Positions 9,365-18,330 of a DNA stretch of 64,000 bases are shown here, piece by piece. Position numbers and translations under genes: made by a program. Position 1 is the stretch's first letter; each line of letters starts with the position of its first letter. Under the pieces are notes generated by a model. It worked only from the letters and a program-made list of their open reading frames with translations. It ran no database searches and was not told the DNA's origin. The DNA lies in NCBI GenBank assembly GCA_029167225.1, contig JARFNK010000025.1, positions 18,720 to 82,719 of the forward strand, written 5' to 3'. The DNA is from Sphingobium arseniciresistens (lineage in GTDB: Bacteria > Pseudomonadota > Alphaproteobacteria > Sphingomonadales > Sphingomonadaceae).

Positions 9365-10204
9365 TTACAGCACTAATCTTTGCTGGTTGAGATCAACTTT
9401 ACGCGGGTTTCGCGGTTCGACGAGTATGATGCACGTCTGCTTTTTTGCATGCAGCGACATGGGGCCATGCGCGAACCAGCATTGGTTCGCGGCAAACGCT
9501 TGATTGTCTATAATCCCTTCGCCAGACAGGATCGCCAGACATGCCCGATCAGAGGCGACCGTGACATGGCTATCGACCTCCATATTGACGCGAGTAATCG
9601 CAAACGAAGCAAGATCATCGGGCATGTCCTCAACCGATCCGGTATCCGTCCTCGCCTCGAAGAGAGCCTCTGCGAGATGAAGCGCACGATCCCGTCCATA
9701 ATCGAACAGGCGATAGGTGACGTCGCTCATTTCCTGTACTTCCAGCACGGTCAGCCCAGGCCCGAGGGCGTGAATTGTACCGGCCCTAATAAAATAGGAA
9801 CAACCCACGATCGGAGTGATACGATTGAGCAATGAGGGTAGGCTGCCGTTTCGAGCTGCCTCGGCGATTTTCGCCCGCGCTAATTGTTCCTTTAGCCCAA
9901 AATCGATGTAAGCTTCAGCTTGGGCATCAACGACGTACCACCATTCATCTTTCCGTCCTGCGCCTTGCGGATGTACTTGCACGGATAAGGGCTTGCTCGT
10001 TTGCAGCCATTTGATCGTCAGCCCGACATCAGGCACCTGATAGACTATTTCTCCGATCAGTTGCCCACCCGATGGGTCATCCGAGAGAGGTCTCCGACCC
10101 CAAGGTTTTGAAACATAGTGGGGCGTGAGCAGTTCGGCATAGCCGAGCCTGAACCGGACGTCTCCTCCGGCTCCGCCGCGATCATGGAACTTCGGCTGCA
10201 ACAT
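9365..10204 (-). CDS. manA: Mannose-6-phosphate isomerase, short class I type
   Basis: A 279-residue cupin enzyme that interconverts fructose-6-phosphate and mannose-6-phosphate, feeding GDP-mannose synthesis. Family landmarks are KPWG (33-36), the zinc-binding QVHP (76-79), DEWWYVVDA, and the long signature GTIHALGPGL followed by DVTYRLFDYGR. It is the last gene of the leftward operon and lies 32 bases after the guanylyltransferase gene. The start at 10204 is chosen because GGAG lies eight bases before it and homology begins there; a longer frame would run into the preceding gene. The separate short isomerase pairs with the single-domain ManC upstream, which lacks the fused isomerase domain. 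Confidence 0.85.
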   Translation of the reverse strand: MLQPKFHDRGGAGGDVRFRLGYAELLTPHYVSKPWGRRPLSDDPSGGQLIGEIVYQVPDVGLTIKWLQTSKPLSVQVHPQGAGRKDEWWYVVDAQAEAYIDFGLKEQLARAKIAEAARNGSLPSLLNRITPIVGCSYFIRAGTIHALGPGLTVLEVQEMSDVTYRLFDYGRDRALHLAEALFEARTDTGSVEDMPDDLASFAITRVNMEVDSHVTVASDRACLAILSGEGIIDNQAFAANQCWFAHGPMSLHAKKQTCIILVEPRNPRKVDLNQQRLVL

Positions 10205-10236
10205 CGAAAGGGCTCCAATTTTGCGATGTCGTCGAC

Positions 10237-11310
10237 CTACCGGTTGGACTCCACAGGCGCCGAAGGATTTCCAACCTTTTCGGCTAGCCGGCGAACATCC
10301 TGCGATCGGCCACGTGGGGCGATAAGCACTGCATCTGGGGTAACGACGACGATTAGGTCGGACACCCCAATCGTTGCGATAAGAGGGCCTGTAGTCTTCA
10401 ACAGGCAATTGCGACCTTCCATCACCGTTACATTGCCGTCGACCATATTCTCAGCGGCATCGCGCTCACCGACAGCGTGAAGCATGTCCCAGCTACCGAG
10501 GTCCGACCAACCAATGCTAACTGGAACAACCGCGACCTTGGTTGCTTTCTCCATCACCGCATAATCGATCGAGGTCGCAGGTGCGTCTCCAAAGGCGGCC
10601 GGATCAGGTGCTACAGTGAAATTGCTGCGGTGCGCCAATGCGAGAGCCTGTTCAGCCGCCGCCAGAACATCTGGAGCGTGCGCTCTTATCGCTTCGACCA
10701 TGATGTCAGCCCGAAAGAGGAAAATCCCGGCATTCCAGAAATGCCCGCCGTCGGCGATCATCGCCGCAGCACTGGTCGCACCCGGTTTCTCGACGAATGC
10801 CTCGACATCATGCACGCCGTGCGAAATCTCTACTCCGCTGCGGATGTAGCCATATCCCGTCTCGGGATAGTCTGGCTGAATACCGAATGTGACCATCCAC
10901 CCTTGCTCGGCCAGCGGCACGGCTTGCTGTATCGCTGCCCCAAAAGCAGCGACATCTTTGATGATATGGTCACTCGGCAAGACAAGGAGTAAACTTTTCG
11001 GGGTCGGCGCCTCAAGGGAGGCCATGGCGATAGCCGGAGCCGTGTTGCGTCCTTCGGGCTCCAGTATGAGCCGGAAAGGCACACAAGCTACTTCCTTCAG
11101 TTGGCATTCAAGCTGAGCGACGTGGGCGATATTCGTCACCAGGATTGGCGCCTTCGCGATACCTGTTTGCCGTGCGCGAAGGATGGTCTGCTGCAGCAGG
11201 CTCTGGCTTCCCAGCAGAGGAATGAACTGTTTTGGACTATGGTGTGTCGACAAGGGCCAGAGGCGCGTCCCGGAGCCGCCCGAGAGGATAACAGGAACGA
11301 TGTCGTTCAT
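10237..11310 (-). CDS. manC: Mannose-1-phosphate guanylyltransferase
   Basis: A 357-residue nucleotidyltransferase that makes GDP-mannose from mannose-1-phosphate and GTP. The N-terminal nucleotide-binding signature GGSGTRLWP is at residues 11-19, followed by SPKQF, LEPEGRNTAPA and FVEKP, all typical of ManC/AlgA. At this length it is the monofunctional form without the C-terminal isomerase domain, which is supplied by the next gene. The ATG at 11310 begins directly before the conserved strand; the frame extends upstream but without homology. GDP-mannose can serve capsule or exopolysaccharide assembly, consistent with the Kdo genes in the same operon. Confidence 0.88.
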   Translation of the reverse strand: MNDIVPVILSGGSGTRLWPLSTHHSPKQFIPLLGSQSLLQQTILRARQTGIAKAPILVTNIAHVAQLECQLKEVACVPFRLILEPEGRNTAPAIAMASLEAPTPKSLLLVLPSDHIIKDVAAFGAAIQQAVPLAEQGWMVTFGIQPDYPETGYGYIRSGVEISHGVHDVEAFVEKPGATSAAAMIADGGHFWNAGIFLFRADIMVEAIRAHAPDVLAAAEQALALAHRSNFTVAPDPAAFGDAPATSIDYAVMEKATKVAVVPVSIGWSDLGSWDMLHAVGERDAAENMVDGNVTVMEGRNCLLKTTGPLIATIGVSDLIVVVTPDAVLIAPRGRSQDVRRLAEKVGNPSAPVESNR

Positions 11311-11385
11311 GCGCCTGGCGTGTCGCTCGGCGGCTGCTGATCGCGTTCGACCCAATCCTTCTGCACCTCGTACCTTCTCTTTCTG

Positions 11386-12249
11386 TCAATGTGCTGACGG
11401 ATAGGCCGCAAGGCTGCCTTTGACGAAACGGTCGAGACCCACGAGCTGCTCTACCAACGGATCGAGAAGATCGAGTGGCCAGGAGTTCGGGCCGTCTGAC
11501 AGCGCCTTGGTCGGATCGGGATGCGTCTCAATGAATAGGCCCGCGACGCCTGCCGCCACCGCCCCCCGACACAGCAGCGGCACATATCGGCGCTCACCGC
11601 CCGATCGGTTCCCAAGGCTCCCGGGTGCTTGCACGCTATGACTGGCGTCGAACACGACTGGTGCGCCCGTTTCACCCATGACGGAAAGGCTCCGCAGATC
11701 GGTGACCAGATTGTTGTAGCCGAAGCTGGCGCCACGTTCGCAGAGGAGAAATGAGTTCGGATCCTGGCCGGCTGCAACGGCCGCAGATCGCGCTTTATCG
11801 AGCACGTGCGCCATATCTCCGGGGGCCATGAACTGCCCTTTTTTGAGATTGACGACCCGGCCTGAGCGCGCAACCGCGTCGATCAGGTCGCTCTGGCGCG
11901 CAAGTAGCGCGGGCGTCTGCAGTATATCGACGACCTCAGCCACTGACTTGACCTGAGCGGGATCGTGAACATCCGTCAGAACGGGCAATCCCGTCTTCTC
12001 GGCGACCAAGCGGAGAATTTCGAGGCCGTCATCAAGTCCTGGACCTCGATAGGATGTCAGTGAAGTCCGATTTGCCTTGTCGAACGAGCCCTTGAAGATG
12101 ATCAGGATATCATGCCGGAGAGCGATCTGCGATAACCGCTCCGCGACACGCAACGACAATTCCAGGGACTCCAGCACACAAGGGCCGGCGATCAGGAAGA
12201 GGGGGCTTTCCTGCCCAATCTGCCTGTCGCGAAACATCATGGACGACAT
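11386..12249 (-). CDS. kdsA: 3-deoxy-8-phosphooctulonate (Kdo-8-P) synthase
   Basis: A 287-residue aldolase-type enzyme that condenses phosphoenolpyruvate with arabinose-5-phosphate to Kdo-8-phosphate. Recognisable blocks are LFLIAGPCVLES, FKGSFDKANRTS, GLPVLTDVHDP, NLKKGQFMAP, CERGASFGYNNLV and VFDASHSVQ. The start at 12249 follows the kdsB stop by 13 bases; a longer frame into kdsB lacks homology. It sits between kdsB and manC in a leftward operon, a grouping expected for capsule precursor supply rather than a housekeeping lipid A locus. Confidence 0.92.
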   Translation of the reverse strand: MSSMMFRDRQIGQESPLFLIAGPCVLESLELSLRVAERLSQIALRHDILIIFKGSFDKANRTSLTSYRGPGLDDGLEILRLVAEKTGLPVLTDVHDPAQVKSVAEVVDILQTPALLARQSDLIDAVARSGRVVNLKKGQFMAPGDMAHVLDKARSAAVAAGQDPNSFLLCERGASFGYNNLVTDLRSLSVMGETGAPVVFDASHSVQAPGSLGNRSGGERRYVPLLCRGAVAAGVAGLFIETHPDPTKALSDGPNSWPLDLLDPLVEQLVGLDRFVKGSLAAYPSAH

Positions 12250-12262
12250 TTGTCCAACCCCA

Positions 12263-13051
12263 TCACGCGATACCACGCAATGCGAGAGCCTGCTCGACGA
12301 TGTAAATGTCGCCGGGGTTGTTGACCTCCCAGAGACCACCAGCTGGCTCGCTGATCTCTACCATTCGCATCGGGATGCGTTCATCCAGAAAACGAAGTTG
12401 CTCCAGTCCCTCGGCTGCTTCGAGCGGAGCGGGGGGCAGGGCTGCATAGTGTAAGAGCGCACGGCGGCGATAGGCATACAGGCCAAGGTGGAGAAAAATC
12501 GGACATTCAACGCTACCGCCGCCATAAGGCAGCAGCCGCTTGGAGAAGTATAGCGCATCTCCAGCCCCATCCGTGACGACGGTCGTGCCGCCAATGCGGC
12601 CTGCTGCTTCGTCTGCGCGCAGCCGGGTCACCGTGTCAGAGCCACATCGCGTCATGGCGGTGGCGACCATGACAGTGGGGTCAGTGCTCATTTCTGAAAT
12701 GAGGGCAGCGATGGCGCTAGGTGGCGTGAGGGGCGCATCTCCCTGCAGGTTGACGATGACGTCGGCGTCAACGGCACCATCCTCAATCGCTGCAGCGCAG
12801 CGCTCAGTGCCATTCAAACACAGAGAGGACGTGATGGTTGAACGGGCTCCAGCTGAGCGGGCAGCGTCCGCAATCCGGGAGTCGTCGGTTGCTACAACGA
12901 CCTCAATTGTAGGGCAGACGGCCAAGGCAGCATTGACAGTGCGCTCCAACAGCGATCGTTCAGTCCCAGAGGCTCCCTTAAGCTGCGCAAACGGCTTTCC
13001 CGGAAACCGCGAGGATTCATAGCGGGCAGGGATGACGATGGTAACGCGCAT
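12263..13051 (-). CDS. kdsB: CMP-Kdo synthetase (3-deoxy-manno-octulosonate cytidylyltransferase)
   Basis: A 262-residue cytidylyltransferase that activates Kdo with CTP. The N-terminal signature IPARYESSRFPGKP is complete, and NLQGDAPL and HLGLYAYRR match the family. The ATG at 13051 is one base beyond the kdsD stop, indicating translational coupling. Together with kdsD and kdsA it gives three of the four steps to CMP-Kdo; the Kdo-8-P phosphatase (kdsC) is not in this cluster. Confidence 0.92.
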   Translation of the reverse strand: MRVTIVIPARYESSRFPGKPFAQLKGASGTERSLLERTVNAALAVCPTIEVVVATDDSRIADAARSAGARSTITSSLCLNGTERCAAAIEDGAVDADVIVNLQGDAPLTPPSAIAALISEMSTDPTVMVATAMTRCGSDTVTRLRADEAAGRIGGTTVVTDGAGDALYFSKRLLPYGGGSVECPIFLHLGLYAYRRRALLHYAALPPAPLEAAEGLEQLRFLDERIPMRMVEISEPAGGLWEVNNPGDIYIVEQALALRGIA

Positions 13052-13052
13052 A

Positions 13053-14057
13053 TCAACCGATCTCGAGACGGAGCAGATCATGGATGTGAACGAGACCGAT
13101 AATCCGCCGCTCATCCTCGGCATCCATCACTAACAGTGACGTGATGCGGGCGTCTGAGAGCATCTCCAGCGCGTCTCGCGCTAGCATGCCTCCGAAAAGC
13201 ACATGGGGATTACGTGTCATGACATCGCGTGCGACTGCTCCTCGGAGCGAATGAGCATGCCGCCTGAGATCTCCGTCGGTAATGACGCCCTCAAGATGTC
13301 CTTTTTCATCGACAACTGCGGCGACGCCAAAACCACCTTCGTTCATTGTGGCGACGACGGTCTGCATGCAAACGTCGGTTGCCACGATGGGCAATTGCTC
13401 TCCCCGATGCATAAAGCTTTCTACCGTCACAAGGTCGAGACCAAGCCGGCCTCCGGGATGAAAGCTATGCAACGTTGCGGCTGTAACGCCCTTCAACCGC
13501 ATCAGAGTAATCGCGAGTGCATCACCCAGAGCGAGCATCATCGTTGTGGATGTCGTCGGAGAGCTCTGGTGAGGACAAGCCTCCGCCTTGTTGGGGAGAA
13601 ACAGGCAAGTCTCGGCCGCTTCGGCAAGGCGCGAACCGCGGGCCGACGTAATCGCAACAATCGGAATATTCATATGATCCGCGCGCAAGAGGATCGTACC
13701 CAATTCGCGAGTGCTGCCGGAATTGGAAAGGATCAGAAGCGTATCGGCTTCGTGCAATGCGCCCAGGTCGCCATGCACCGCCTCGCTTGCGTGGAGGAAG
13801 ATCGCTGGGGAGCCGGTGGCGGAAAGCGTCGCGGCGATCTTTCGCGCGATATGGCCGGATTTACCAAGCCCGCAGACACAGATACGTCCCTTGGTCTGCT
13901 GAAGTGTCGCGATGGCGTGGCCGAAGGACTGGTCGAGCTCGTTTCCCAAGGCCCAGAGCGCTTCCGCCTCCGTTGCGATGACGTTTCGGCCCAGCGCCAC
14001 GAGCCGTTCCGGGCCTGAAGAGTAGGCTAGGCTGGGGAACGACGTGCAATCAGACAT
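13053..14057 (-). CDS. kdsD: Arabinose-5-phosphate isomerase (KdsD/KpsF type)
   Basis: A 334-residue isomerase that makes arabinose-5-phosphate from ribulose-5-phosphate, the first step to Kdo. Residues about 35-190 form a SIS sugar-phosphate isomerase domain (GLGKSGHIARKIAATL, HGDLGAL, SNSG), followed by two CBS domains at about 205-330, the standard KdsD/KpsF/GutQ layout. ATG 14057 is preferred because AAGGA lies about ten bases before it. It is the first gene of the kdsD-kdsB-kdsA-manC-manA operon, so the promoter should lie in the interval towards the divergent LuxR-family gene. Confidence 0.9.
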   Translation of the reverse strand: MSDCTSFPSLAYSSGPERLVALGRNVIATEAEALWALGNELDQSFGHAIATLQQTKGRICVCGLGKSGHIARKIAATLSATGSPAIFLHASEAVHGDLGALHEADTLLILSNSGSTRELGTILLRADHMNIPIVAITSARGSRLAEAAETCLFLPNKAEACPHQSSPTTSTTMMLALGDALAITLMRLKGVTAATLHSFHPGGRLGLDLVTVESFMHRGEQLPIVATDVCMQTVVATMNEGGFGVAAVVDEKGHLEGVITDGDLRRHAHSLRGAVARDVMTRNPHVLFGGMLARDALEMLSDARITSLLVMDAEDERRIIGLVHIHDLLRLEIG

Positions 14058-14573
14058 GGATGCTGTTCCTTCGGCAACTTTGCCGTTCACGCCTATCCGG
14101 GGGGCTGCAAGCCAACAATTACGGCTTTCCGCAGTTTTGGACGGCCGCCGTCTTCGAAAGTGCCTTCAGCGACATTTCGCAATTCACGACGAGGCGGCTT
14201 CATTCCCCTGGTGAGACCAGTGGCCTGCAATCATCTCGCGAGGCCGTTCCTGAAGGAAAATAGGCCGATATTGCTGCGATTGCCGGGCGTGGGCACGAGG
14301 ATTCCGCGAGAACGGACTCAATTGGCAGCAAAAAGTTTCTACGGCCATTGCCAGAATGACCGGCTCAAAGTGTCTAACGAGGTATGGTTGCATCATTTGT
14401 TTGCAGAAATGTGACTCCCGTTCCGTGCGTAAAGGCAAGGACGCCTGTGTGTCAGTGTGGTTCGCGACCGCCTGGGCCGCATACCATGGCATTGGCCATG
14501 GACGAGCGACCCCGGCTTTGGATTCACGCGCGCGGCCGGATTGAGGAGTCCCGTTCCAGCAAGGAGGAATCCT
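14058..14573. promoter_or_regulatory. Divergent promoter region between kdsD operon and LuxR-family gene
   Basis: About 515 bases with no supported coding. It must hold the promoters of both divergent units. At 14561-14567 the sequence AAGGAGG stands six bases before a GTG at 14574, a near-ideal ribosome binding site that fixes the LuxR-family start there. I could not pick out a convincing lux-box dyad by eye. Confidence 0.55.
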
Positions 14574-15317
14574 GTGTTTATTGGACCTCACCTGCGCGAC
14601 ATTCTCTCACAGATTCTCAAGGCGACGTCATTCGATTCACTTTGCGAAAGCCTGGCTCGCGGTGCGAAGCAAATGGGCTTCGATCATGTGGCGCTGGTTC
14701 AGCACGGGAATCTGCCGCGCCTCGCCGAACGTGCCTTGGTGGTGACGAACTACCCTGCCGAATTCATAAACTCCTACATCGAGAATCATCACTATGTGTT
14801 CGATCCCGTCTACGAAGTCAGCGAGCTGCTTGATCGACCTTTTTCGTGGGATGAAATACCAGCGATAGTTTCCCTACGCGAACCGCAACTGGCGCTCTTC
14901 GGAGCGGCGCGGGTCCATGGTCTTTCGCATGGCGTGACGGTGCCTCTGCATGTTCCGGGAGAACCGCGCGCGTCCTGTACCTTCGCAGCCTCCCGGGTCG
15001 TTGAGGCAACACCCGACCTTCTGGCTGCACTTCATGTCATCGCTTCTTTCGGGTTCAACATGGCCCTGCGCCTGTATCAGCCCGCACGGCGGAATGCTGG
15101 CCCCAAGCTCACCCGTCGGGAGGCTGAATGCACGACACTCGTCGCGCTCGGCAAGACCGATTGGGAAATCGGCAAGATCCTTGGTCTTGGTGGAGCCACG
15201 GTCAAATATTTCATATCGGTCGCTATGCAACGTTACGGCGTTTATAAACGGTCGGCTCTCGTCGCCCGAGCCTTAATGGATGGGCAGATACTAAGAGAAG
15301 TGAACGACAGCGAATAA
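14574..15317 (+). CDS. LuxR family regulator with autoinducer-binding-type domain
   Basis: A 247-residue regulator. Residues about 10-165 match the autoinducer-binding domain. Relative to TraR the Tyr nine residues before the Asp-Pro pair is kept (YIENHHYVFDP), the Asp-Pro itself is kept, and the later Trp is kept (FSWDE), while the first Trp position reads Phe. The C-terminal LuxR helix-turn-helix runs from LTRREAECTTLVALGKTDWEIGKIL to SALVARALM. The GTG at 14574 gives the usual family length and has AAGGAGG six bases upstream; the in-frame start at 14457 is rejected. No synthase (luxI) gene is nearby, so it is a LuxR solo. Divergence from the kds/man operon suggests that operon as its target. 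Confidence 0.85.
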   Translation: MFIGPHLRDILSQILKATSFDSLCESLARGAKQMGFDHVALVQHGNLPRLAERALVVTNYPAEFINSYIENHHYVFDPVYEVSELLDRPFSWDEIPAIVSLREPQLALFGAARVHGLSHGVTVPLHVPGEPRASCTFAASRVVEATPDLLAALHVIASFGFNMALRLYQPARRNAGPKLTRREAECTTLVALGKTDWEIGKILGLGGATVKYFISVAMQRYGVYKRSALVARALMDGQILREVNDSE

Positions 15318-15476
15318 CCTCACGGCGACGATTAGCAGGTTCGACAATCGCGAGGTGCCGCCCGACCGTCTTAGAGCGATTGCTTTGCCTCTTCGCAGAG
15401 GGGTTTGGTTGAGGAAGCGTAGCGCGAGGAGGGGGAGGGGGTATCGGCGCTGCCGGCAGCCTCATCGCTGAGCGAT

Positions 15477-16211
15477 CTATTTGCCAGTGATGTTGACGCC
15501 AATGCGCTCCGCCAGCTTGATGATGTCTGCGTAGGTCGCTGCGTCGTTGACGATATCCACCGCCGATGCGTGTGCAGATAGCGGGGCCGTCCCGGTCCGG
15601 TCACCGAACAGCATGATGGCCAGCGATCGATCGTCCTGGCGCGATACCCAGCACAGACCCTGCACATCAGGGCATTGCGCGTGGATCGCCTCTGCCCATT
15701 TGCGGGTTTGGGGATAGACGTCTTTTTCGGTTTCAATCAGCTCACCGCGCTTGATCCCGAGATTTCGCAAAGCCGTGCTGCTGAGATCGACGAGTAGCAG
15801 ATCGGTCGTCGCGAGCACTTGGGAATAATGGTGCCCCCTGAGCTTGCGCTTCGCGAGAGACTTGAGCCCGGGCGCGAAGGGTACGTCATGAAAGACGGAT
15901 TCCATCCCCGCGCAGTCGAAGGTTTCGCCGCCATAGATGGTCGGGATCGAATTGCCCTTGGCATCGCAGATGGGGCTGAAGCGCGCATTACCATCCGGCC
16001 CCGGATTGAACTCCTCTCCCCGAAAACGGTCCTGATGAATGCGGTGGATCAGCCGCGTCTTTGGCCAGGTGGTCGTGCAGATGAGCTTGGCGAGATCGGT
16101 AGGAGGCGTCGGGATGATGACGCCCGTGCTTGCCGCGGTTGGAATCACCGGCGCTGGAGCGAGCGGGGCAGGGCTAGGCGTCGGGGTGATGGTGCCCTTT
16201 TTCCTAACCAT
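15477..16211 (-). CDS. RES domain toxin (NAD-degrading type)
   Basis: A 244-residue RES-domain protein. Known RES toxins are NAD+ phosphorylases or glycohydrolases that deplete NAD. The core begins at about residue 58 (RIHQDRFRGEEFNPG), with the FNPGPDGNARFSP block, SVFHDVPF, a beta-rich centre and the block GLCWVSRQDDRSLAI, the usual RES landmarks including conserved Arg, His and Ser positions. The N-terminal 45 residues are Pro/Thr-rich and low complexity, unusual for the family. The ATG overlaps the stop of the upstream antitoxin gene by eight bases, so the pair is translationally coupled. The 159 bases after it carry no gene. Confidence 0.78.
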   Translation of the reverse strand: MVRKKGTITPTPSPAPLAPAPVIPTAASTGVIIPTPPTDLAKLICTTTWPKTRLIHRIHQDRFRGEEFNPGPDGNARFSPICDAKGNSIPTIYGGETFDCAGMESVFHDVPFAPGLKSLAKRKLRGHHYSQVLATTDLLLVDLSSTALRNLGIKRGELIETEKDVYPQTRKWAEAIHAQCPDVQGLCWVSRQDDRSLAIMLFGDRTGTAPLSAHASAVDIVNDAATYADIIKLAERIGVNITGK

Positions 16212-16887
16212 GCAGGACGCCGTCGATCTCGTCTTGAGCGGCTGCCAGCACGCGATCAGGATCACTCTTAAGCATATCCATTGGCCGGACGCCGCCCAGG
16301 AAGCTGTTCACCGAAGCGAACCAGATAGCGATGTCCCAGTCCTCGAGATCGTTTCCGAAACGCTTGAGAATGGGCGCGAGTCCCTTCAGCGGACGGTATC
16401 TGGCGTCGGCGTCAAGCGCATATCCAGGATAATAGTCATTCCCCTGCTGGCGGACGGCGAAAATCTTTCCATCGCGCTTCCACTTGTTGGGCTGGGCACT
16501 GGCGTTCTGGCCACTGAATCCCGCAAGTTCGGAGAGCTGCGCGGCGGTTAGCCACTCGGCCGACATGAGCACCTCTGTCCGTGCCTCGGCGTTCATTCTG
16601 GCCTCTGCGACAAGATGCTGTGGAGGCGGAACTTGCGGAACGAGCGCGTCGACGAGTTTGTCGAGCGTTTCCTGATCACGGCGGGCAAGACGCGCGAGAA
16701 TGAGCGGGGTGATAAGAGTGACGGCCTGAGCGAGCGCCTGCCGAAGCTTCGGAGTTCCATGCTCCAGCGCCAGCGCGACGACTTGATCGTCGTCGGCCGA
16801 CCGAAGCTTCTTGCGAACCTCGGCTGCCGTGCCGGATAGAGTCTCGAACGCAACAGCGCCTGGCTCATCGGGATAAATCGTTGCCAT
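16204..16887 (-). CDS. Antitoxin of the RES pair (ParS/MbcA-like toxin-binding region)
   Basis: A 227-residue protein directly upstream of the RES toxin. The C-terminal part (DWDIAIWFASVNSFLGG then RPMDMLKSDPDRVLAAAQDEI) resembles the toxin-binding domain of Xre/MbcA/ParS antitoxins, where a G..P.D.L....V...A pattern precedes the tail. The middle (AEWLTAAQLSELAGFSGQNASAQPNKWKR) looks like a helix-turn-helix. The N-terminal 100 residues are helical and not recognised, making it longer than typical RES antitoxins. ATG 16887 is preferred; a TTG at 16899 is the only longer start. The repeats immediately upstream are probably its operator. Confidence 0.65.
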   Translation of the reverse strand: MATIYPDEPGAVAFETLSGTAAEVRKKLRSADDDQVVALALEHGTPKLRQALAQAVTLITPLILARLARRDQETLDKLVDALVPQVPPPQHLVAEARMNAEARTEVLMSAEWLTAAQLSELAGFSGQNASAQPNKWKRDGKIFAVRQQGNDYYPGYALDADARYRPLKGLAPILKRFGNDLEDWDIAIWFASVNSFLGGVRPMDMLKSDPDRVLAAAQDEIDGVLHG

Positions 16888-16900
16888 GAATCGATCCAAT

Positions 16901-16934
16901 CGGATATGTCGGATACGGATATAGCGTAATATCC
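16901..16934. promoter_or_regulatory. Probable operator of the RES toxin-antitoxin pair
   Basis: On the plus strand CGGATA occurs three times at 16901, 16910 and 16916. GGATAT (16917-16922) and ATATCC (16929-16934) form an inverted repeat with a six-base spacer. The cluster starts 14 bases upstream of the antitoxin ATG, where autorepression by the antitoxin would be expected. From here to about 17140 no gene or other signal was seen. Confidence 0.45.
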
Positions 16935-17169
16935 TAAATAATCAATATCGGCCACCCACCTCGTCTGTTGCAGGGGCAGAGGTTGTCGATCGGAATCGCA
17001 CTGGTGGCCGAAGCGGCCATGACCGAGGTCGAGGCGCAACAGCGAAACTTGGGCAATGCCATGTCTCTGAAAACATAGCCTGGACTGAGAGCTTTCCGGA
17101 CTGTCTTGCTGGACGCAACGAAAGCGGCTCCCAACGGATCGCATGGGACAATGTAGGCTTGGTGGTTTT

Positions 17170-18312
17170 ATGCGCCTGGAGCTTGCCAATTTTCGTTTTT
17201 CGCGTGTCCCTATGATAGAGGGGGCGCGTGCGTTCCTTCCGTTGGATGGAGGGAATTCCGAAGTGTCGCTGGGATCTAGACTGAAAAACCGCATTCTAAA
17301 GCGGTTGCTTGATCTGGTGACAGACGATGCTCAGCCGAATCTCAATGCGCTCAACGATATTGTGAAGAACGTCCGCATACTCGAACTGAATATGAAGGCG
17401 TTCGGCTATGATCTAGGCCGGAAAATGGCTGCGGCATTGCCCGTTAACGCCGAAACGCAAGCTCACTTCGTTGGCCTTGATTCGAAAGCATCGACGCAAA
17501 GCGACATTGAAAGCCAGTGGGTTGCCCATTGGGCGGCACAACTCAAAACGGCCATCGTCTATCACCGGAAGCTCTGGGAACTGACGTATGTTCTTCAAGC
17601 GATCTATGAGAACGGCCACATGACGAGCGGGAAGCGCGGACTCGGCTTTGGCTGCGGCGCGGAACCGATACCTAGCTATCTGGCCGCACAGGGTGTTCAG
17701 GTCACAGCGAGCGATGAGGCAGCCGCCAGCGCGGAGGCTGCCGGTTGGGCCAGCAGCAACCAACATCTCGGTTCTTCGCCAATCCCGTTTCAATCGCACC
17801 TGATCGACAAGGAGACGTTCGAACAGTTTGTCTCCATTCGAACAGTGGATATGAATAATATTCCAGGCGATCTTCGAGGTTATGATTTTTGCTGGTCGAT
17901 TTGTGCACTTGAGCATCTTGGGTCTATAGATGCCGGGTTGCGCTTCATTGAAAATTCGCTCGATACTTTATCGCCGGGTGGATTGGCTATCCATACGCTC
18001 GAAATGAACGTCGAGAATGATGGGCCGACAATAGATAACTGGCTGACAGTGCTTTATCAAAAAAAACATATCGAGAAATTCGCCAGACATATGGCGGAAA
18101 AGGGCCACGAAGTTGCGCCACTAAATTTCGACTTTGGCGAACACCCGATGGATCAGTTTATTGATCTACCGCCGTGGCACTATGATCCTAAAACCGATCA
18201 TGCCAAGAAATTAGGCAATCCCATCCATTTAAAGATCGCAATAGATGGATTTATAAGCACTTCATTTGGGATAATTATCAGAAAGTCGGCGAATAGAAAT
18301 TTAACCGATTAA
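17170..18312 (+). CDS. SAM-dependent methyltransferase-like protein
   Basis: A 380-residue protein with a class I methyltransferase fold. The SAM-binding loop reads GLGFGCGAEP at about residue 156, followed by a strand ending in an acidic residue (VQVTASDE). The later block YDFCWSICALEHLGSI with LSPGGLAIHTLE matches motifs IV to VI of Methyltransf_11/23 proteins. The first 130 residues are helical and specific to this protein, so the acceptor is unknown. ATG 17170 has GGTGG before it; ATG 17143 is an alternative. The gene is AT-richer than its neighbours towards the 3' end, suggesting separate acquisition. It ends 18 bases before the lectin gene and is probably co-transcribed with it. Confidence 0.75.
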   Translation: MRLELANFRFSRVPMIEGARAFLPLDGGNSEVSLGSRLKNRILKRLLDLVTDDAQPNLNALNDIVKNVRILELNMKAFGYDLGRKMAAALPVNAETQAHFVGLDSKASTQSDIESQWVAHWAAQLKTAIVYHRKLWELTYVLQAIYENGHMTSGKRGLGFGCGAEPIPSYLAAQGVQVTASDEAAASAEAAGWASSNQHLGSSPIPFQSHLIDKETFEQFVSIRTVDMNNIPGDLRGYDFCWSICALEHLGSIDAGLRFIENSLDTLSPGGLAIHTLEMNVENDGPTIDNWLTVLYQKKHIEKFARHMAEKGHEVAPLNFDFGEHPMDQFIDLPPWHYDPKTDHAKKLGNPIHLKIAIDGFISTSFGIIIRKSANRNLTD

Positions 18313-18330
18313 TGGGAATAGGAGGTCTCA

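Noticed and set aside
14457-14573. Longer N-terminus for the LuxR-family protein
   Set aside because: The strong AAGGAGG before GTG 14574 and family length fix the later start.
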